From assembly GCF_025574485.1 (NCBI RefSeq), contig NZ_JAOBPO010000002.1, forward strand, positions 64,501 through 128,500: a DNA stretch of 64,000 nt, given 5' to 3'. The position numbers and the translations under genes were made by a program. Source of the DNA: Kordiimonas aquimaris. GTDB lineage: Bacteria > Pseudomonadota > Alphaproteobacteria > Sphingomonadales > Kordiimonadaceae. Shown piece after piece: positions 34,734 to 43,431 of the stretch. Position 1 is the first letter of the stretch, and every line of letters starts with the position of its first letter. Under the pieces are notes generated by a model. It saw nothing but the letters and a program-made list of their open reading frames with translations. It was not told the DNA's origin and ran no database searches.

Positions 34734-36140
34734 CTATCCTGCGATGGCTTTCAGTAGCACATACCAGTGCGCGAGGTTGTCATAGAAAGTTTGCACCAAA
34801 ATGCGTTCGTTAAGGCCATGTGCATTAGTGTCGTTTGGTTTTGAGTACCCGCCGTTTACACCGTAACTTGGAATGCCAGCGGCTCTGAAGTGCATACCGT
34901 CCGTACCGCCGGATGACATAGACGGAATAATCTCGAGGCCCGGGAATTTATTATCTACAGCCTTCTGTAAGGCGACAAGAACATCCTCACGCAGCGGCGA
35001 AGGGTCTGTTTCCGTTGGGTCTGATATCATGTTGAAAATAACGCCATCATTGCCGACAACCTCTTTGAGGGTAGCCTCGGTTGCTGCGACACCCACACCT
35101 GGGAAAATGCGGCAGTTAACAGTAGCAGTTGCTGATTGCGGCAATGCGTTTTCTGCGTGCCCGCCGCGTAGCATTGTTGCGACGCATGTCGTGCCCGTTG
35201 TGCCAACATATGATGGGTTTGAACGCAGTGTCTTGATCGCCCATGCATCAGTTGGGTCGTTAGCAAATTGCACCATGGCCTTGCCAGTATCACCGGGTGT
35301 TTTTGCACCTGTCCCGCGGAAGTATGTACGCGTTAATTCATTATAACGCACAGGAAATTTGTGATCTTGAATTTTCGCCAGTGCTGCAGCCAGTTCATAA
35401 ATAGCATTGTCATCACGCGGGCGACTTGAGTGGCCACCAGAATTGTTAACTGTCAACTCCCAAGTAGCGTAAGTCTTCTCAGCGGCTTGCATGCTGAAGT
35501 TCGCAGGTGTGCCGCCGTTTGTTGGCAGTGTTGCGCCGCCTGCATCAGCATTGAGTACAAATTCGCTATCTGTCAGATTGCGGAATTCATTAACAAGCGC
35601 ACGTGTTGACAACATGCCCGTTTCTTCATCGCCAGAAAATGCGATGATTAGATCACGGTTCGGTACCCAGCCTTCAGCTTTTAGGCGCAAGAAGTTTGCT
35701 GTGACAGCTGTCATGCCGAGCTTGTCGTCAGCCGTGCCACGACCAAAGAAATAACCATCTTCCTGTATCAGTGTGAAGGGGTCACGGACCCAATCTCTAG
35801 GGTCTGCTTCAACCACATCCATATGAGCAGAGATGCTAACCGGTTTTTTGCCTGACGAACCATCGCCGTGGTAGCGTACGATAAGGCCAGCTGTGCCGCC
35901 CGTTTCGAAAACATGAATATCTTCTTTGGCAAATCCACCTTTTTCAAATTCGCCAGCCAAATAGCGCGCAAGCTTGGGCGTTTCGCCGTGGTTTGCTGTG
36001 GACTTCATTTCGACAGCAGTTTTGTATATCTCAAATGCTTTTGCGCCGAACGGCATGTCTGGATTTGCGTCTTCGGCACCAATTTGTGGTGCAACAAGCA
36101 GCGCAACAACGGCTGCGCTGGTTATGATTTTTTTGAACAT
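34734..36140 (-). CDS. Secreted M20/M25/M40-family metallopeptidase
   Basis: A 468-residue protein with a signal peptide (cleavage near Gly-Ala-Glu, about residue 22). The di-zinc site is visible: Ser-Ala-His-Met-Asp-Val near residue 108, Gly-Arg-Gly-Thr-Ala-Asp-Asp-Lys near residue 139, and Asp-Glu-Glu-Thr-Gly near residue 171, then a dimerisation domain (Gly-Gly-His-Ser-Ser-Arg-Pro) and a distal His near Asn-Ala-His-Gly-Leu-Asn-Glu. Such enzymes hydrolyse dipeptides or acylated amino acids. It lies 59 bases after the MBL gene on the same strand and may be the last gene of the marR unit. Confidence 0.88.
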   Translation of the reverse strand: MFKKIITSAAVVALLVAPQIGAEDANPDMPFGAKAFEIYKTAVEMKSTANHGETPKLARYLAGEFEKGGFAKEDIHVFETGGTAGLIVRYHGDGSSGKKPVSISAHMDVVEADPRDWVRDPFTLIQEDGYFFGRGTADDKLGMTAVTANFLRLKAEGWVPNRDLIIAFSGDEETGMLSTRALVNEFRNLTDSEFVLNADAGGATLPTNGGTPANFSMQAAEKTYATWELTVNNSGGHSSRPRDDNAIYELAAALAKIQDHKFPVRYNELTRTYFRGTGAKTPGDTGKAMVQFANDPTDAWAIKTLRSNPSYVGTTGTTCVATMLRGGHAENALPQSATATVNCRIFPGVGVAATEATLKEVVGNDGVIFNMISDPTETDPSPLREDVLVALQKAVDNKFPGLEIIPSMSSGGTDGMHFRAAGIPSYGVNGGYSKPNDTNAHGLNERILVQTFYDNLAHWYVLLKAIAG

Positions 36141-36199
36141 TATCTACCCCTCTGATTTCTTTGCCGAGACTGTAGCGTGCTCACCCTCAAGCGCAAATG

Positions 36200-37141
36200 T
36201 TAATTTGCGCACCAGTCAGGTGGTGTTTTACCTTGTGGATTTTCAGGGATAGGGAACAGGGTGAAATTGTCGTAAACTTCAACCCGCGGCAATGACAGCA
36301 TCTTGTTTGTGCCAGCCTGAACTTGCGTAATAACGGAAGAAGGTAGCTCAATTAGACGCTCATTACTGCGTTTGCTGTCACCACTGTTATATGATTTGCC
36401 AGGTGTTTGTGACAATTCAATGTGCGCACCCATAACCCAGCTTATGTTACGTGTAGCAGCGAAATCTGCAACACGGTCAATAGATGCTTTGTATTCTTGT
36501 ACATTGTTACACCTGAAATACAGACGCCCTGGATAGATGACATCACCACTGAACAACAAGCGAGTGTCTCGGTCAAAGACCATCACATGGCTATCTTGGT
36601 GGCCAGGGGTGGGTATTATATCAACAGTGCGGTTGCCGAGATCATATTGCCCAATATCTTTGGGCCAGCTTCCCACACCAAAAAATGCGGCGATTGCTTC
36701 AGGCTCTTTACCAACGACCTTTGTGTTTGGGCGGTCCTGAAACTGATCATCTGCTGCAACATGGTCGCCGTGAGCGTGCGAATGCATCACGGTTAGTGCG
36801 ATTGGTTTTCCGTTTTCTTTTTCACGGGCAGTAATCTGTGCATCGATGAAAGCACGAAGATCGATGCCTCCTGCACCAGTGTCGATTAGCAGCGCCTTTT
36901 CGGTGCCGAAAAGCAAATACATGAAGGGTGCTTCAAAATTGGTTTTCAACGACTGCCTAATAACAAATGTGTTGGCATCATATGATTGCATTTGTAGTGG
37001 AGGTTCGTTGTTGTTGATGCCAGCATTCCAGCGTTCAGCAAATATGGTTGATGTTTCACCGTCTTCGTATGAGGCGTTTGCGCAAGCATTTAAGCTTGCT
37101 CCTGCAAAGATTATTAATGATAGCTGTCGTAGCGTTTTCAT
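36200..37141 (-). CDS. Exported metallo-beta-lactamase-fold hydrolase
   Basis: A 313-residue protein with an export signal. Leu-Asn-Ala-Cys at residues 17-20 resembles a lipobox, but the Asn is unusual, so lipidation is uncertain. The metal motif is His-Ser-His-Ala-His-Gly-Asp-His near residues 107-114, a later His is in Pro-Gly-His-Gln-Asp-Ser, and Asp in Phe-Ser-Gly-Asp-Val bridges the metals. The substrate is unknown; such proteins include lactonases, sulfatases and quorum-quenching enzymes. It follows marR by 16 bases, so MarR probably controls it. Confidence 0.83.
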   Translation of the reverse strand: MKTLRQLSLIIFAGASLNACANASYEDGETSTIFAERWNAGINNNEPPLQMQSYDANTFVIRQSLKTNFEAPFMYLLFGTEKALLIDTGAGGIDLRAFIDAQITAREKENGKPIALTVMHSHAHGDHVAADDQFQDRPNTKVVGKEPEAIAAFFGVGSWPKDIGQYDLGNRTVDIIPTPGHQDSHVMVFDRDTRLLFSGDVIYPGRLYFRCNNVQEYKASIDRVADFAATRNISWVMGAHIELSQTPGKSYNSGDSKRSNERLIELPSSVITQVQAGTNKMLSLPRVEVYDNFTLFPIPENPQGKTPPDWCAN

Positions 37142-37157
37142 GGGTTTTCCTTTTTGT

Positions 37158-37643
37158 TTATTGTTTTTTCAGGTCATTTATTCTGGAAAGCAGTGATTTT
37201 TTCTTCAGCGCATTCATGGCGCGCATAGCGATGGTGGAGAGATTAATATCTATCTCATTGTACAAGTGTTCAAATGCGAGCGCAGCCTCAGCAAGGCGCT
37301 TGTCCAAGGTGTTAAATTCATGGTTGCCCTTAACGGTGAGTGCGATTATTTTACGTCTCCCGTCTTTCGGGTCGTCGAGCCTTTGCAGAAGGTCGAGACT
37401 GATCAGTAACTCAATGCGCTGCGTTACAAGCTGATGCGGTTGGTTCAGCTCCTTCGCAATGTCCGCAGCAGATATCTTCTCGCGTTCACCAATAAGTAAC
37501 ACTGTTGAAACGGCACGTGGTGGCAGTGTTAGGCCTGCGTCTTCCAATAATGCGACACCTTGGTCATTGATCAGGTCGGTAAGGCGCGTCATCTGGTTGG
37601 CTGCGAAAGCACCACTGCGCGGATGTGTATCAACATAAGTCAT
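37158..37643 (-). CDS. MarR-family transcriptional regulator
   Basis: A 161-residue regulator of normal length with the winged-helix core: Ile-Ser-Ala-Ala-Asp-Ile-Ala-Lys-Glu-Leu-Asn-Gln-Pro-His-Gln-Leu-Val-Thr near residues 57-74, and the wing Asp-Asp-Pro-Lys-Asp-Gly-Arg-Arg-Lys near residue 91. MarR dimers bind palindromic operators and are released by small aromatic ligands or oxidation. A perfect 34-bp palindrome lies 10 bases before its start, so autoregulation is very likely. It heads a unit with the MBL hydrolase and perhaps the M20 peptidase. Confidence 0.9.
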   Translation of the reverse strand: MTYVDTHPRSGAFAANQMTRLTDLINDQGVALLEDAGLTLPPRAVSTVLLIGEREKISAADIAKELNQPHQLVTQRIELLISLDLLQRLDDPKDGRRKIIALTVKGNHEFNTLDKRLAEAALAFEHLYNEIDINLSTIAMRAMNALKKKSLLSRINDLKKQ

Positions 37644-37653
37644 GCATTTTGCC

Positions 37654-37687
37654 TTTATACAATTAATTGTACAATTAATTGTATAAA
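37654..37687. promoter_or_regulatory. Perfect 34-bp palindrome, MarR operator
   Basis: Two head-to-tail copies of the 12-bp palindrome ACAATTAATTGT abut at 37659-37670 and 37671-37682. The flanks TTTAT and ATAAA extend the symmetry to a perfect 34 bp. The site lies 10 bases before the marR ATG. A TTGACA (minus strand, 37699-37694) sits six bases further upstream, so a bound repressor would cover the promoter. Two dimers could bind side by side. Confidence 0.75.
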
Positions 37688-37753
37688 TATATTTGTCAAG
37701 CTAACATTGACTTTTAACCGTTAGATTCTTCCATGTTGAATTACAGGGCGAGA

Positions 37754-39874
37754 CTAATTGCTGAGTTTTCGAAGGGCATACACCGCTTGAAGCGCGTCTG
37801 TGTAGGCACGTTGCTTCAGGTTTGCTGCTGCCGAATGCCCGCCTTCTGTATTTTCATAATAAATGACCGGGTTATCAAATTCCATCAGTCGCGCAGTCAT
37901 CTTGCGTGCATGGCCCGGATGCACACGGTCATCTTTAGTAGAAGTGTATATGAACATTTCAGGGTAGGCAGTGTCTGCGTTCATGTTTTGATAAGGAGAA
38001 TAAGCGCGGATGTATGCGCGCTCCACGGCATCGTCCGGGTCACCGTATTCACCCATCCAGGACGCGCCGGCAAGCAGTGTATGGTAACGCATCATGTCGA
38101 GGAGGGGCACCGCGCATATTACAGCATTAAACAAGTCAGGCCTCTGTGTCACTACAGCACCTACAAGCAAGCCACCATTTGACCCGCCGCGAATGCCGAG
38201 GTTTTTAGGTTTGGTTAAGCCGCTGTCAATAAGGTTTTCTGCGACCGCAATGAAGTCACCAAATGCTTTTTGCCGGTTTTCCTTAAGCGCAGCCTGATGC
38301 CATGCGGGTCCAAATTCGCCGCCACCTCTGATGTTCGCCACCACATATGCACCGCCATTTTCAAGCCATAACTTGGAAAAACCGGTTAAGTAATTTGGGG
38401 TTAATGAAATTTCAAAACCGCCATATCCATAGAGCATTGTTGGTGTTGTGCCGTTCATATCTGTGTTGGTTTTTCGGACCACGAAGTAAGGTATTTGCGT
38501 ACCATCTTTACTAGTAGCGAATTTCTGTTCGGTCATCAGTCCTTCCGCCTCAAATCGGGCAGGGAGAGATTGTACAGGCATAGGGGCGCTATCGCGCTCA
38601 GTTACATAAAGTGTATCTGGTTGTATGAAGCTTTCATAATTGAAGAATGCAGCGTCAGACCATTCGTCTGCACTAATAATGCTTAGCGCACCGTTGGTTG
38701 GCATATTCAGGTCTGAAACATCCCAGCCTGTGTTGGAAGGTTTTGCGGCTAGTAGTTTGCCTGCAACGTTATCAAGCACGCTAATAAAAACCCTGTCTTT
38801 TCCTATTTTGACGGACTCAATCGCGCTGGTTTCATCTGGCTCGTACAGGATGTTTAAGCTTGAGGCTGGAAATCCAGAAACGGCATCAACAATATTTACA
38901 GAAACGAGTGAGCCTGCTGCTACTGATTTATCACCGATGGTCCAGGCCTTCCGTGCAATGAAAACAACATCGTTGTAGAAAAAGCCTTGAAAGCTAATGT
39001 CACGAGGCAAATTAAGTTTTTGCATTTCTTCATTTTCAATATCCAACACGTGTATAACTTCAGTAAAGAAATCAGGCGCTTGAACAACGCCAATGTAGGT
39101 ACCGTCATTACGGTGGCTGGCAAATGGAAAGCTGCCTACATCTTCCTGATTACCTTCATGTACAAGTCTTGCCGATGAGAGAGGGCGCCCGCGTTTCCAT
39201 ATCTTTACTTGATTGGCATACCCTGAAGTTGTCATTGTCTCGGCACCATAATCAGTACCAATAAGCACTGTATTTCGGTCTATCCAAACCACTTCCTGTT
39301 TGGCTTCAGGTGTTTCAAACCCGCCAGCAACAAAGCGCTTCATTACAGCGTCATATTCTCGCGTAACAACAGCGTCGCCGCCACCACGTGAAAGCTCCAC
39401 CAAACAATTTCCAAAATCAGGGCCGAGGCATTTTCGGCCTTTTAAAACCCAGTTTTCACCTTCGTCTTTAGCAACTTGGTCAAGGTCCATGATTGTGATC
39501 CAGCGGGGCTCACCAGACCGGTATGACTTTAATGATGCACGCCGCCATATGCCGCGAATATTTTCGTCGTCCTGCCAGAAATTGTGAACTGAACCGCCGA
39601 GTAATTGACCATATGCAATTTTATCTTTGGCATTATAGTCGCGCAGAGCGCTTGTTTGCAGGGCATTAAAACGCTCATCGCCTTCAAGTAACTGCGTTGA
39701 ATGCTTGTTGCGGACCTCAACCCATGCCAGCGCGTCTTCGCCTTCAACTTCTTCCAGCCAGATATAGGGATCATTGTCTTGTGCTTTTGCCATAGGGGTA
39801 ACCAATGTTGATAAAGTGATTGCCGTGCCGAGTGTGCATGCAAGAAGAGGGTTGTTTCTAAGGGCGACTGTCAT
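37754..39874 (-). CDS. Secreted prolyl oligopeptidase (S9A)
   Basis: A 706-residue protein with a signal peptide (cleavage after Ala-Lys-Ala, about residue 31). The N-terminal beta-propeller (about residues 100-430) starts after Asp-Pro-Tyr-Ile-Trp-Leu-Glu. The catalytic Ser is in Gly-Gly-Ser-Asn-Gly-Gly near residue 559, the Asp in Asp-Asp-Arg-Val-His-Pro near residue 645, and the His in Gly-Gly-His-Ser near residue 681. It cleaves short peptides after proline. The gene is monocistronic or loosely linked to gloB 62 bases upstream. Confidence 0.9.
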   Translation of the reverse strand: MTVALRNNPLLACTLGTAITLSTLVTPMAKAQDNDPYIWLEEVEGEDALAWVEVRNKHSTQLLEGDERFNALQTSALRDYNAKDKIAYGQLLGGSVHNFWQDDENIRGIWRRASLKSYRSGEPRWITIMDLDQVAKDEGENWVLKGRKCLGPDFGNCLVELSRGGGDAVVTREYDAVMKRFVAGGFETPEAKQEVVWIDRNTVLIGTDYGAETMTTSGYANQVKIWKRGRPLSSARLVHEGNQEDVGSFPFASHRNDGTYIGVVQAPDFFTEVIHVLDIENEEMQKLNLPRDISFQGFFYNDVVFIARKAWTIGDKSVAAGSLVSVNIVDAVSGFPASSLNILYEPDETSAIESVKIGKDRVFISVLDNVAGKLLAAKPSNTGWDVSDLNMPTNGALSIISADEWSDAAFFNYESFIQPDTLYVTERDSAPMPVQSLPARFEAEGLMTEQKFATSKDGTQIPYFVVRKTNTDMNGTTPTMLYGYGGFEISLTPNYLTGFSKLWLENGGAYVVANIRGGGEFGPAWHQAALKENRQKAFGDFIAVAENLIDSGLTKPKNLGIRGGSNGGLLVGAVVTQRPDLFNAVICAVPLLDMMRYHTLLAGASWMGEYGDPDDAVERAYIRAYSPYQNMNADTAYPEMFIYTSTKDDRVHPGHARKMTARLMEFDNPVIYYENTEGGHSAAANLKQRAYTDALQAVYALRKLSN

Positions 39875-39936
39875 TGATAAATCTCCTTCTTGCAGATGTA
39901 ATAAATGCGTATCTATGCTAAGCGATACAGGTACCT

Positions 39937-40713
39937 TTAGAAGCTGTCTTTTCGTGCACGAATGTCAGCAAAAACTGCTGGAATCGGTGCGCCAATTAAA
40001 CCGACGGTTTCCTGAATGCTCTCGCTCATTGGGCGCAGAAACGGGTTGGTTGCTTTTTCAAGGCCAATTGTTGTCGGTACGGTTGGTTTGCCAGCGGCGC
40101 GCATAGCTTCCACGTCCTGCATGCGCTGTGTTAAGGCTGTGTTTTGAGGGTCAACCGTTAACGCAAACTTGCCATTGGAAAGCGTATATTCATGCGCACA
40201 ATACACCTGTGTTTCATCAGGCAACTGCATAAGTTTTGACAGTGATCCCCACATATCTTCAGGCGTGCCTTCAAACAAGCGTCCACAGCCCATTGCAAAT
40301 AGTGTGTCGCCGCAAAATAGCGCCTGTTCGCTGCTGAAATGATATGCAATATGTCCGGTGGTGTGGCCAGGGACGAAAATAACGTCAGCAGCAACATCCC
40401 CCAAATGAACCTTGTCGCCTTCACCGACGGCGATATCAATGCCGGGGATGCGGTCGCGGTCGGCTGCGGGGCCGATAATTTTGAGGTTAAAGCGTTCTTT
40501 CAGTGCCACATTGGCCCCTACATGATCCCAGTGGTGATGGGTGTTGAAAATGTGAGTGGGTTGCCATCCACGCGCATCAAGCGCTTCAACGGTTTCGTCT
40601 TCCAGCGCAGGATCAATGATTGCCGTTTCTCCAGACACCGGGTCATGGATAAGAAACAGGTAATTATCCTGCAAAACAGGAATTTGCGCAATTTTCAGTG
40701 ATTGTGTACTCAT
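39937..40713 (-). CDS. gloB: Hydroxyacylglutathione hydrolase (glyoxalase II)
   Basis: A 258-residue protein of the usual glyoxalase II length. The metal motif is Thr-His-His-His-Trp-Asp-His near residues 57-63. Pro-Gly-His-Thr-Thr-Gly-His and Cys-Gly-Asp-Thr-Leu-Phe-Ala-Met-Gly-Cys-Gly-Arg follow, and the C-terminal part has His-Glu-Tyr-Thr and Asn-Pro-Phe-Leu-Arg, which are GloB signatures. It hydrolyses S-D-lactoylglutathione to glutathione and D-lactate. It lies 114 bases downstream of a D-lactate/glycolate-type dehydrogenase on the same strand, a pairing that makes metabolic sense: detoxify methylglyoxal, then oxidise the D-lactate. Confidence 0.92.
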   Translation of the reverse strand: MSTQSLKIAQIPVLQDNYLFLIHDPVSGETAIIDPALEDETVEALDARGWQPTHIFNTHHHWDHVGANVALKERFNLKIIGPAADRDRIPGIDIAVGEGDKVHLGDVAADVIFVPGHTTGHIAYHFSSEQALFCGDTLFAMGCGRLFEGTPEDMWGSLSKLMQLPDETQVYCAHEYTLSNGKFALTVDPQNTALTQRMQDVEAMRAAGKPTVPTTIGLEKATNPFLRPMSESIQETVGLIGAPIPAVFADIRARKDSF

Positions 40714-40827
40714 AATATCCCCTAAGTCAGAACCATTATAGCTAGTGCTACTGTGGTGGGCGAGTCAGAAAAATTAAATGAAATTTATGTTTAGATGAAA
40801 ACTGTACCGTATGCAGAGGGCGTGTGC

Positions 40828-42198
40828 TTAGGGTGTAAATATTTTACCCGGATTCATAATGCCTTTGGGGTCAAGTGCTGTTTTGATACTGCGCATAAGG
40901 GGCAGGGTATCTGCCTTTTCCCACTCAAGAAATTTTTGTTTACCGATACCAATGCCGTGCTCGCCTGTCGCGGTGCCGTCCATATTAATGGCCCGGCGCA
41001 TCATGCGGGCATTCAGATCGTCGGCCAGTTGCATATCGATAGGGTTTTCCGGGTCTACTAGAATAATAGAATGGAAATTGCCATCCCCAACATGACCGAG
41101 CATTGTTGCTGTCACACCAGCCTCTTCTAAATCTATTCTGGTTTCTTCCATACAAGCGGCAAGGTTCGATATGGGGACGCAGGCATCGGTTGTTACAACA
41201 TGTTTGCCCGGCGCCATTGCTTTGGTCGCATAATAAAGTTGATGGCGCGCATGCCATAGTTTGTTGATATCTTCTTGAGCGCTGGCAAAAGTAATATCAC
41301 TGCCGCCAAATTCGCCAGCAATGTCACGGAAAGATGCAATTTGTTCACTAACAGACACTTTAGCACCCGTGAACTCCAGAAATAATGTGGGTTGCTCTGC
41401 GTAGCCAAGTTTGCTGTATGCGTTCACTGCTTTCATGGAGAAGGTGTCCATTAGCTCAATCCGCGAGATGGGCAACCCCATTTGAATGCTGGTAATTGCT
41501 GTATCCACTGCATCTTTCACCGAGCGGAAAGAACAAATGCCAGCGCTGATAGTTTCAGGTATGCCGTAAACTTTAAGGCTGGCTTCTGTGACAATGCCCA
41601 GCGTTCCTTCAGCGCCTATAAACATATGTGTCAGATCATATCCCGCCGCTGATTTGCGCGCACGTGTACCGGTTTCCACAATATCACCTGCAGCGGTCAC
41701 AACCTGCAAAGACAACACCTGTTCACGCATGGTGCCGTATCGCACAGCATTTGTCCCTGATGCCCGGGTTGAAATCATGCCGCCGATTGTGCAATTGGCG
41801 CCGGGGTCAACTGGCATGAAAACGCCATCGCTCCTGATGTAATCATTCAGAGCCTTGCGGGTAATGCCGGTCTGGACGCGTACATCAAGGTCAGCGCTGT
41901 TCACTGATAAAACTTGATTCATCTCGGTCATATCAATGGATAGGCCGCCTTTGACCGCGAGCACATGTCCCTCAAGCGATGTACCGGCACCAAATGGAAT
42001 AACCGGCATATCGTGTGCCGCACATATCTTAACCGCTTGCGCTACGGCTTCTGTGGTGTGCGGGTATAATACGGCGTCAGGCAGACGCGGCGCGTGGGAG
42101 CTTTCGTCCTGACCATGTGCTTGGCGCGCTGCATCACTAGTTATAATGCGTTCGCCGAAATAAGCTCTTAGCGCGTTTATAGCAGCTACATAGGCCAT
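40828..42198 (-). CDS. FAD-linked D-lactate/glycolate-type dehydrogenase
   Basis: A 456-residue flavoprotein. The FAD-binding PCMH domain shows Ile-Pro-Phe-Gly-Ala-Gly-Thr-Ser-Leu-Glu-Gly-His near residue 70 and Asp-Pro-Gly-Ala-Asn-Cys-Thr-Ile-Gly-Gly-Met near residue 131. The C-terminal domain ends with Gly-Glu-His-Gly-Ile-Gly-Ile-Gly-Lys-Gln-Lys, the substrate-site block of the DLD/GlcD family. D-lactate is the most likely substrate because gloB follows, with electrons passed to the respiratory chain or a cytochrome; glycolate or D-2-hydroxyglutarate remain possible. Confidence 0.88.
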   Translation of the reverse strand: MAYVAAINALRAYFGERIITSDAARQAHGQDESSHAPRLPDAVLYPHTTEAVAQAVKICAAHDMPVIPFGAGTSLEGHVLAVKGGLSIDMTEMNQVLSVNSADLDVRVQTGITRKALNDYIRSDGVFMPVDPGANCTIGGMISTRASGTNAVRYGTMREQVLSLQVVTAAGDIVETGTRARKSAAGYDLTHMFIGAEGTLGIVTEASLKVYGIPETISAGICSFRSVKDAVDTAITSIQMGLPISRIELMDTFSMKAVNAYSKLGYAEQPTLFLEFTGAKVSVSEQIASFRDIAGEFGGSDITFASAQEDINKLWHARHQLYYATKAMAPGKHVVTTDACVPISNLAACMEETRIDLEEAGVTATMLGHVGDGNFHSIILVDPENPIDMQLADDLNARMMRRAINMDGTATGEHGIGIGKQKFLEWEKADTLPLMRSIKTALDPKGIMNPGKIFTP

Positions 42199-42257
42199 GA
42201 AGTCTCTCCCTGTTATGGTGAGCTTAGCTTGCTGTGATGCTATCGTGAAGGGTGATT

Positions 42258-43133
42258 TTACGGTGCAGGGCTATCGTTTATAGTTGTCAGGCGATCATTG
42301 TAGGCAAGTGTTGACAACCCAATGCCGGAGACTTTCCCATTAATGTTTGCAGCGGCAGTTTGAATGCCAACTACAGTCCACCCAGTTTCCCTTTTCCGTA
42401 AGATTGGACCACCAGAATCGCCCTTAATTGCAATGCAGGTGGTAAAGAGGATATGGCCGCGATTTGCTGTGGCATTGATGCTGCAATCTTCTTCCAGAGA
42501 TAACACATGCGCGCGGTCACCGGGGTAACCGGCAGTTGTGATCTTTTTGTTCACAAGTGTGCTTAATACTTGTTTCGTTGTTTGTGACTTTTCACCAGCG
42601 AGCGGTGTGTTAGCTTCGATCTTGGGAACGGCTAAAAAACCAAGCTCTGAGCCTAGTGGTTTTTCCAGAACCAGTAGCGCCCAATCATGCGGTAGGTTGT
42701 TGCGTGATGCACCTGCCTCGCCATTAAAACGATTACCGTAAATGTAGCGCTTTACTTTTGAATGGCCTTGATATTCGCCTTTGGAATAACCTGCAACAAA
42801 ATGGACGATACCTGGCACCACCATTTTGCGTTCGCCTTTTGAAAACATGCAATGCGCCGCCGTTAGCACAATGTCTTTAGCAATCAATGTGCCGGTGCAA
42901 TGGGCTCGCCCGCCAATATTTACGCGCCCAATCGAGCGCCAAGGGTCTTGCTCACTGTTGACTGAACGTCGATGAAAGCTTGTGACATTGTTTTTAGGGA
43001 AGGCGTTCTTGGGTAAATCTTTGCGAATGTGTTGTGCTGTGGTTGGTGTTGTTACCGATAGAAAAATTATTGAAGCAATGATAATGCTATGTTGCAGGGT
43101 ATTTTGGAGCATAAAATTGAACGCTTTTTTCAT
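42258..43133 (-). CDS. Secreted trypsin-like serine protease (S1)
   Basis: A 291-residue protein with a signal peptide ending Pro-Thr-Thr-Ala-Gln near residue 34. The catalytic triad is visible: His in Leu-Thr-Ala-Ala-His-Cys near residue 93, Asp in His-Asp-Trp-Ala-Leu-Leu near residue 150, and Ser in Lys-Gly-Asp-Ser-Gly-Gly-Pro near residue 241. Cys pairs (around 78/94 and 216/231) could form disulfides. Glutamyl endopeptidase-like (V8) relatives share this build. It is probably a secreted digestive protease. It is 59 bases from the dehydrogenase gene on the same strand; joint transcription is unlikely on functional grounds. Confidence 0.88.
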   Translation of the reverse strand: MKKAFNFMLQNTLQHSIIIASIIFLSVTTPTTAQHIRKDLPKNAFPKNNVTSFHRRSVNSEQDPWRSIGRVNIGGRAHCTGTLIAKDIVLTAAHCMFSKGERKMVVPGIVHFVAGYSKGEYQGHSKVKRYIYGNRFNGEAGASRNNLPHDWALLVLEKPLGSELGFLAVPKIEANTPLAGEKSQTTKQVLSTLVNKKITTAGYPGDRAHVLSLEEDCSINATANRGHILFTTCIAIKGDSGGPILRKRETGWTVVGIQTAAANINGKVSGIGLSTLAYNDRLTTINDSPAP

Positions 43134-43264
43134 TACTGCCGTTTTACCCGATACATACTAATAATTTTGATCTTGATCACACTTCTAAAACATTGTTCGG
43201 CATTTGACTATGCCGTTTCAGTGAAATTTCAAAAATGCTAATTGCTATACGCCCCAGTTAAAAA

Positions 43265-43288
43265 GGCAGATCACATATGTGATCTGCC
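43265..43288 (-). terminator. Perfect 24-bp palindrome reading as a minus-strand terminator
   Basis: GGCAGATCAC and GTGATCTGCC pair perfectly around ATAT. On the minus strand the stem is followed by TTTTTAA, the shape of a rho-independent terminator; on the plus strand there is no T-run. No gene on the minus strand ends here. It could terminate a short unannotated transcript, limit antisense transcription into the protease gene, or be a protein-binding palindrome. Confidence 0.5.
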
Positions 43289-43416
43289 AAGTGTCTAAGA
43301 GGATCGTTAGTAAACCCATTATGGGGTTTGGTTCTTCGCTGTCGTATTAGGAGTATTTGTCGCTTGCTTGATAATAGGCATTGCTAATCGTTGCTTAGAA
43401 GCATTGAGCGGCTAAT

Positions 43417-43424
43417 GGAGGTGA
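43417..43424 (+). promoter_or_regulatory. Consensus Shine-Dalgarno of the 24-codon leader ORF
   Basis: GGAGGTGA, a full-length match to the anti-SD of 16S rRNA, stands seven bases before the ATG at 43432. It is the strongest ribosome site in this locus and argues that the short ORF is translated. Confidence 0.65.
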
Positions 43425-43431
43425 TTTTGCG

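Larger units (their letters stand above)
43134..43431. other. Hairpin-rich intergenic region between protease and receptor locus
   Basis: About 300 bases between divergent genes. It contains a hairpin CGGCAT-N6-ATGCCG (43198-43215), a strong palindrome (43265-43288, listed separately) and AAACCC-N6-GGGTTT (43312-43329). I see no Fur-type or RirA-type box that I would defend, and no tRNA. Confidence 0.45.

Noticed and set aside
43265-43288. CRP-type site (TCACA...TGTGA)
   Set aside because: The half-sites are in the opposite order to the CRP consensus (TGTGA-N6-TCACA), and the T-run on one side fits a terminator better.
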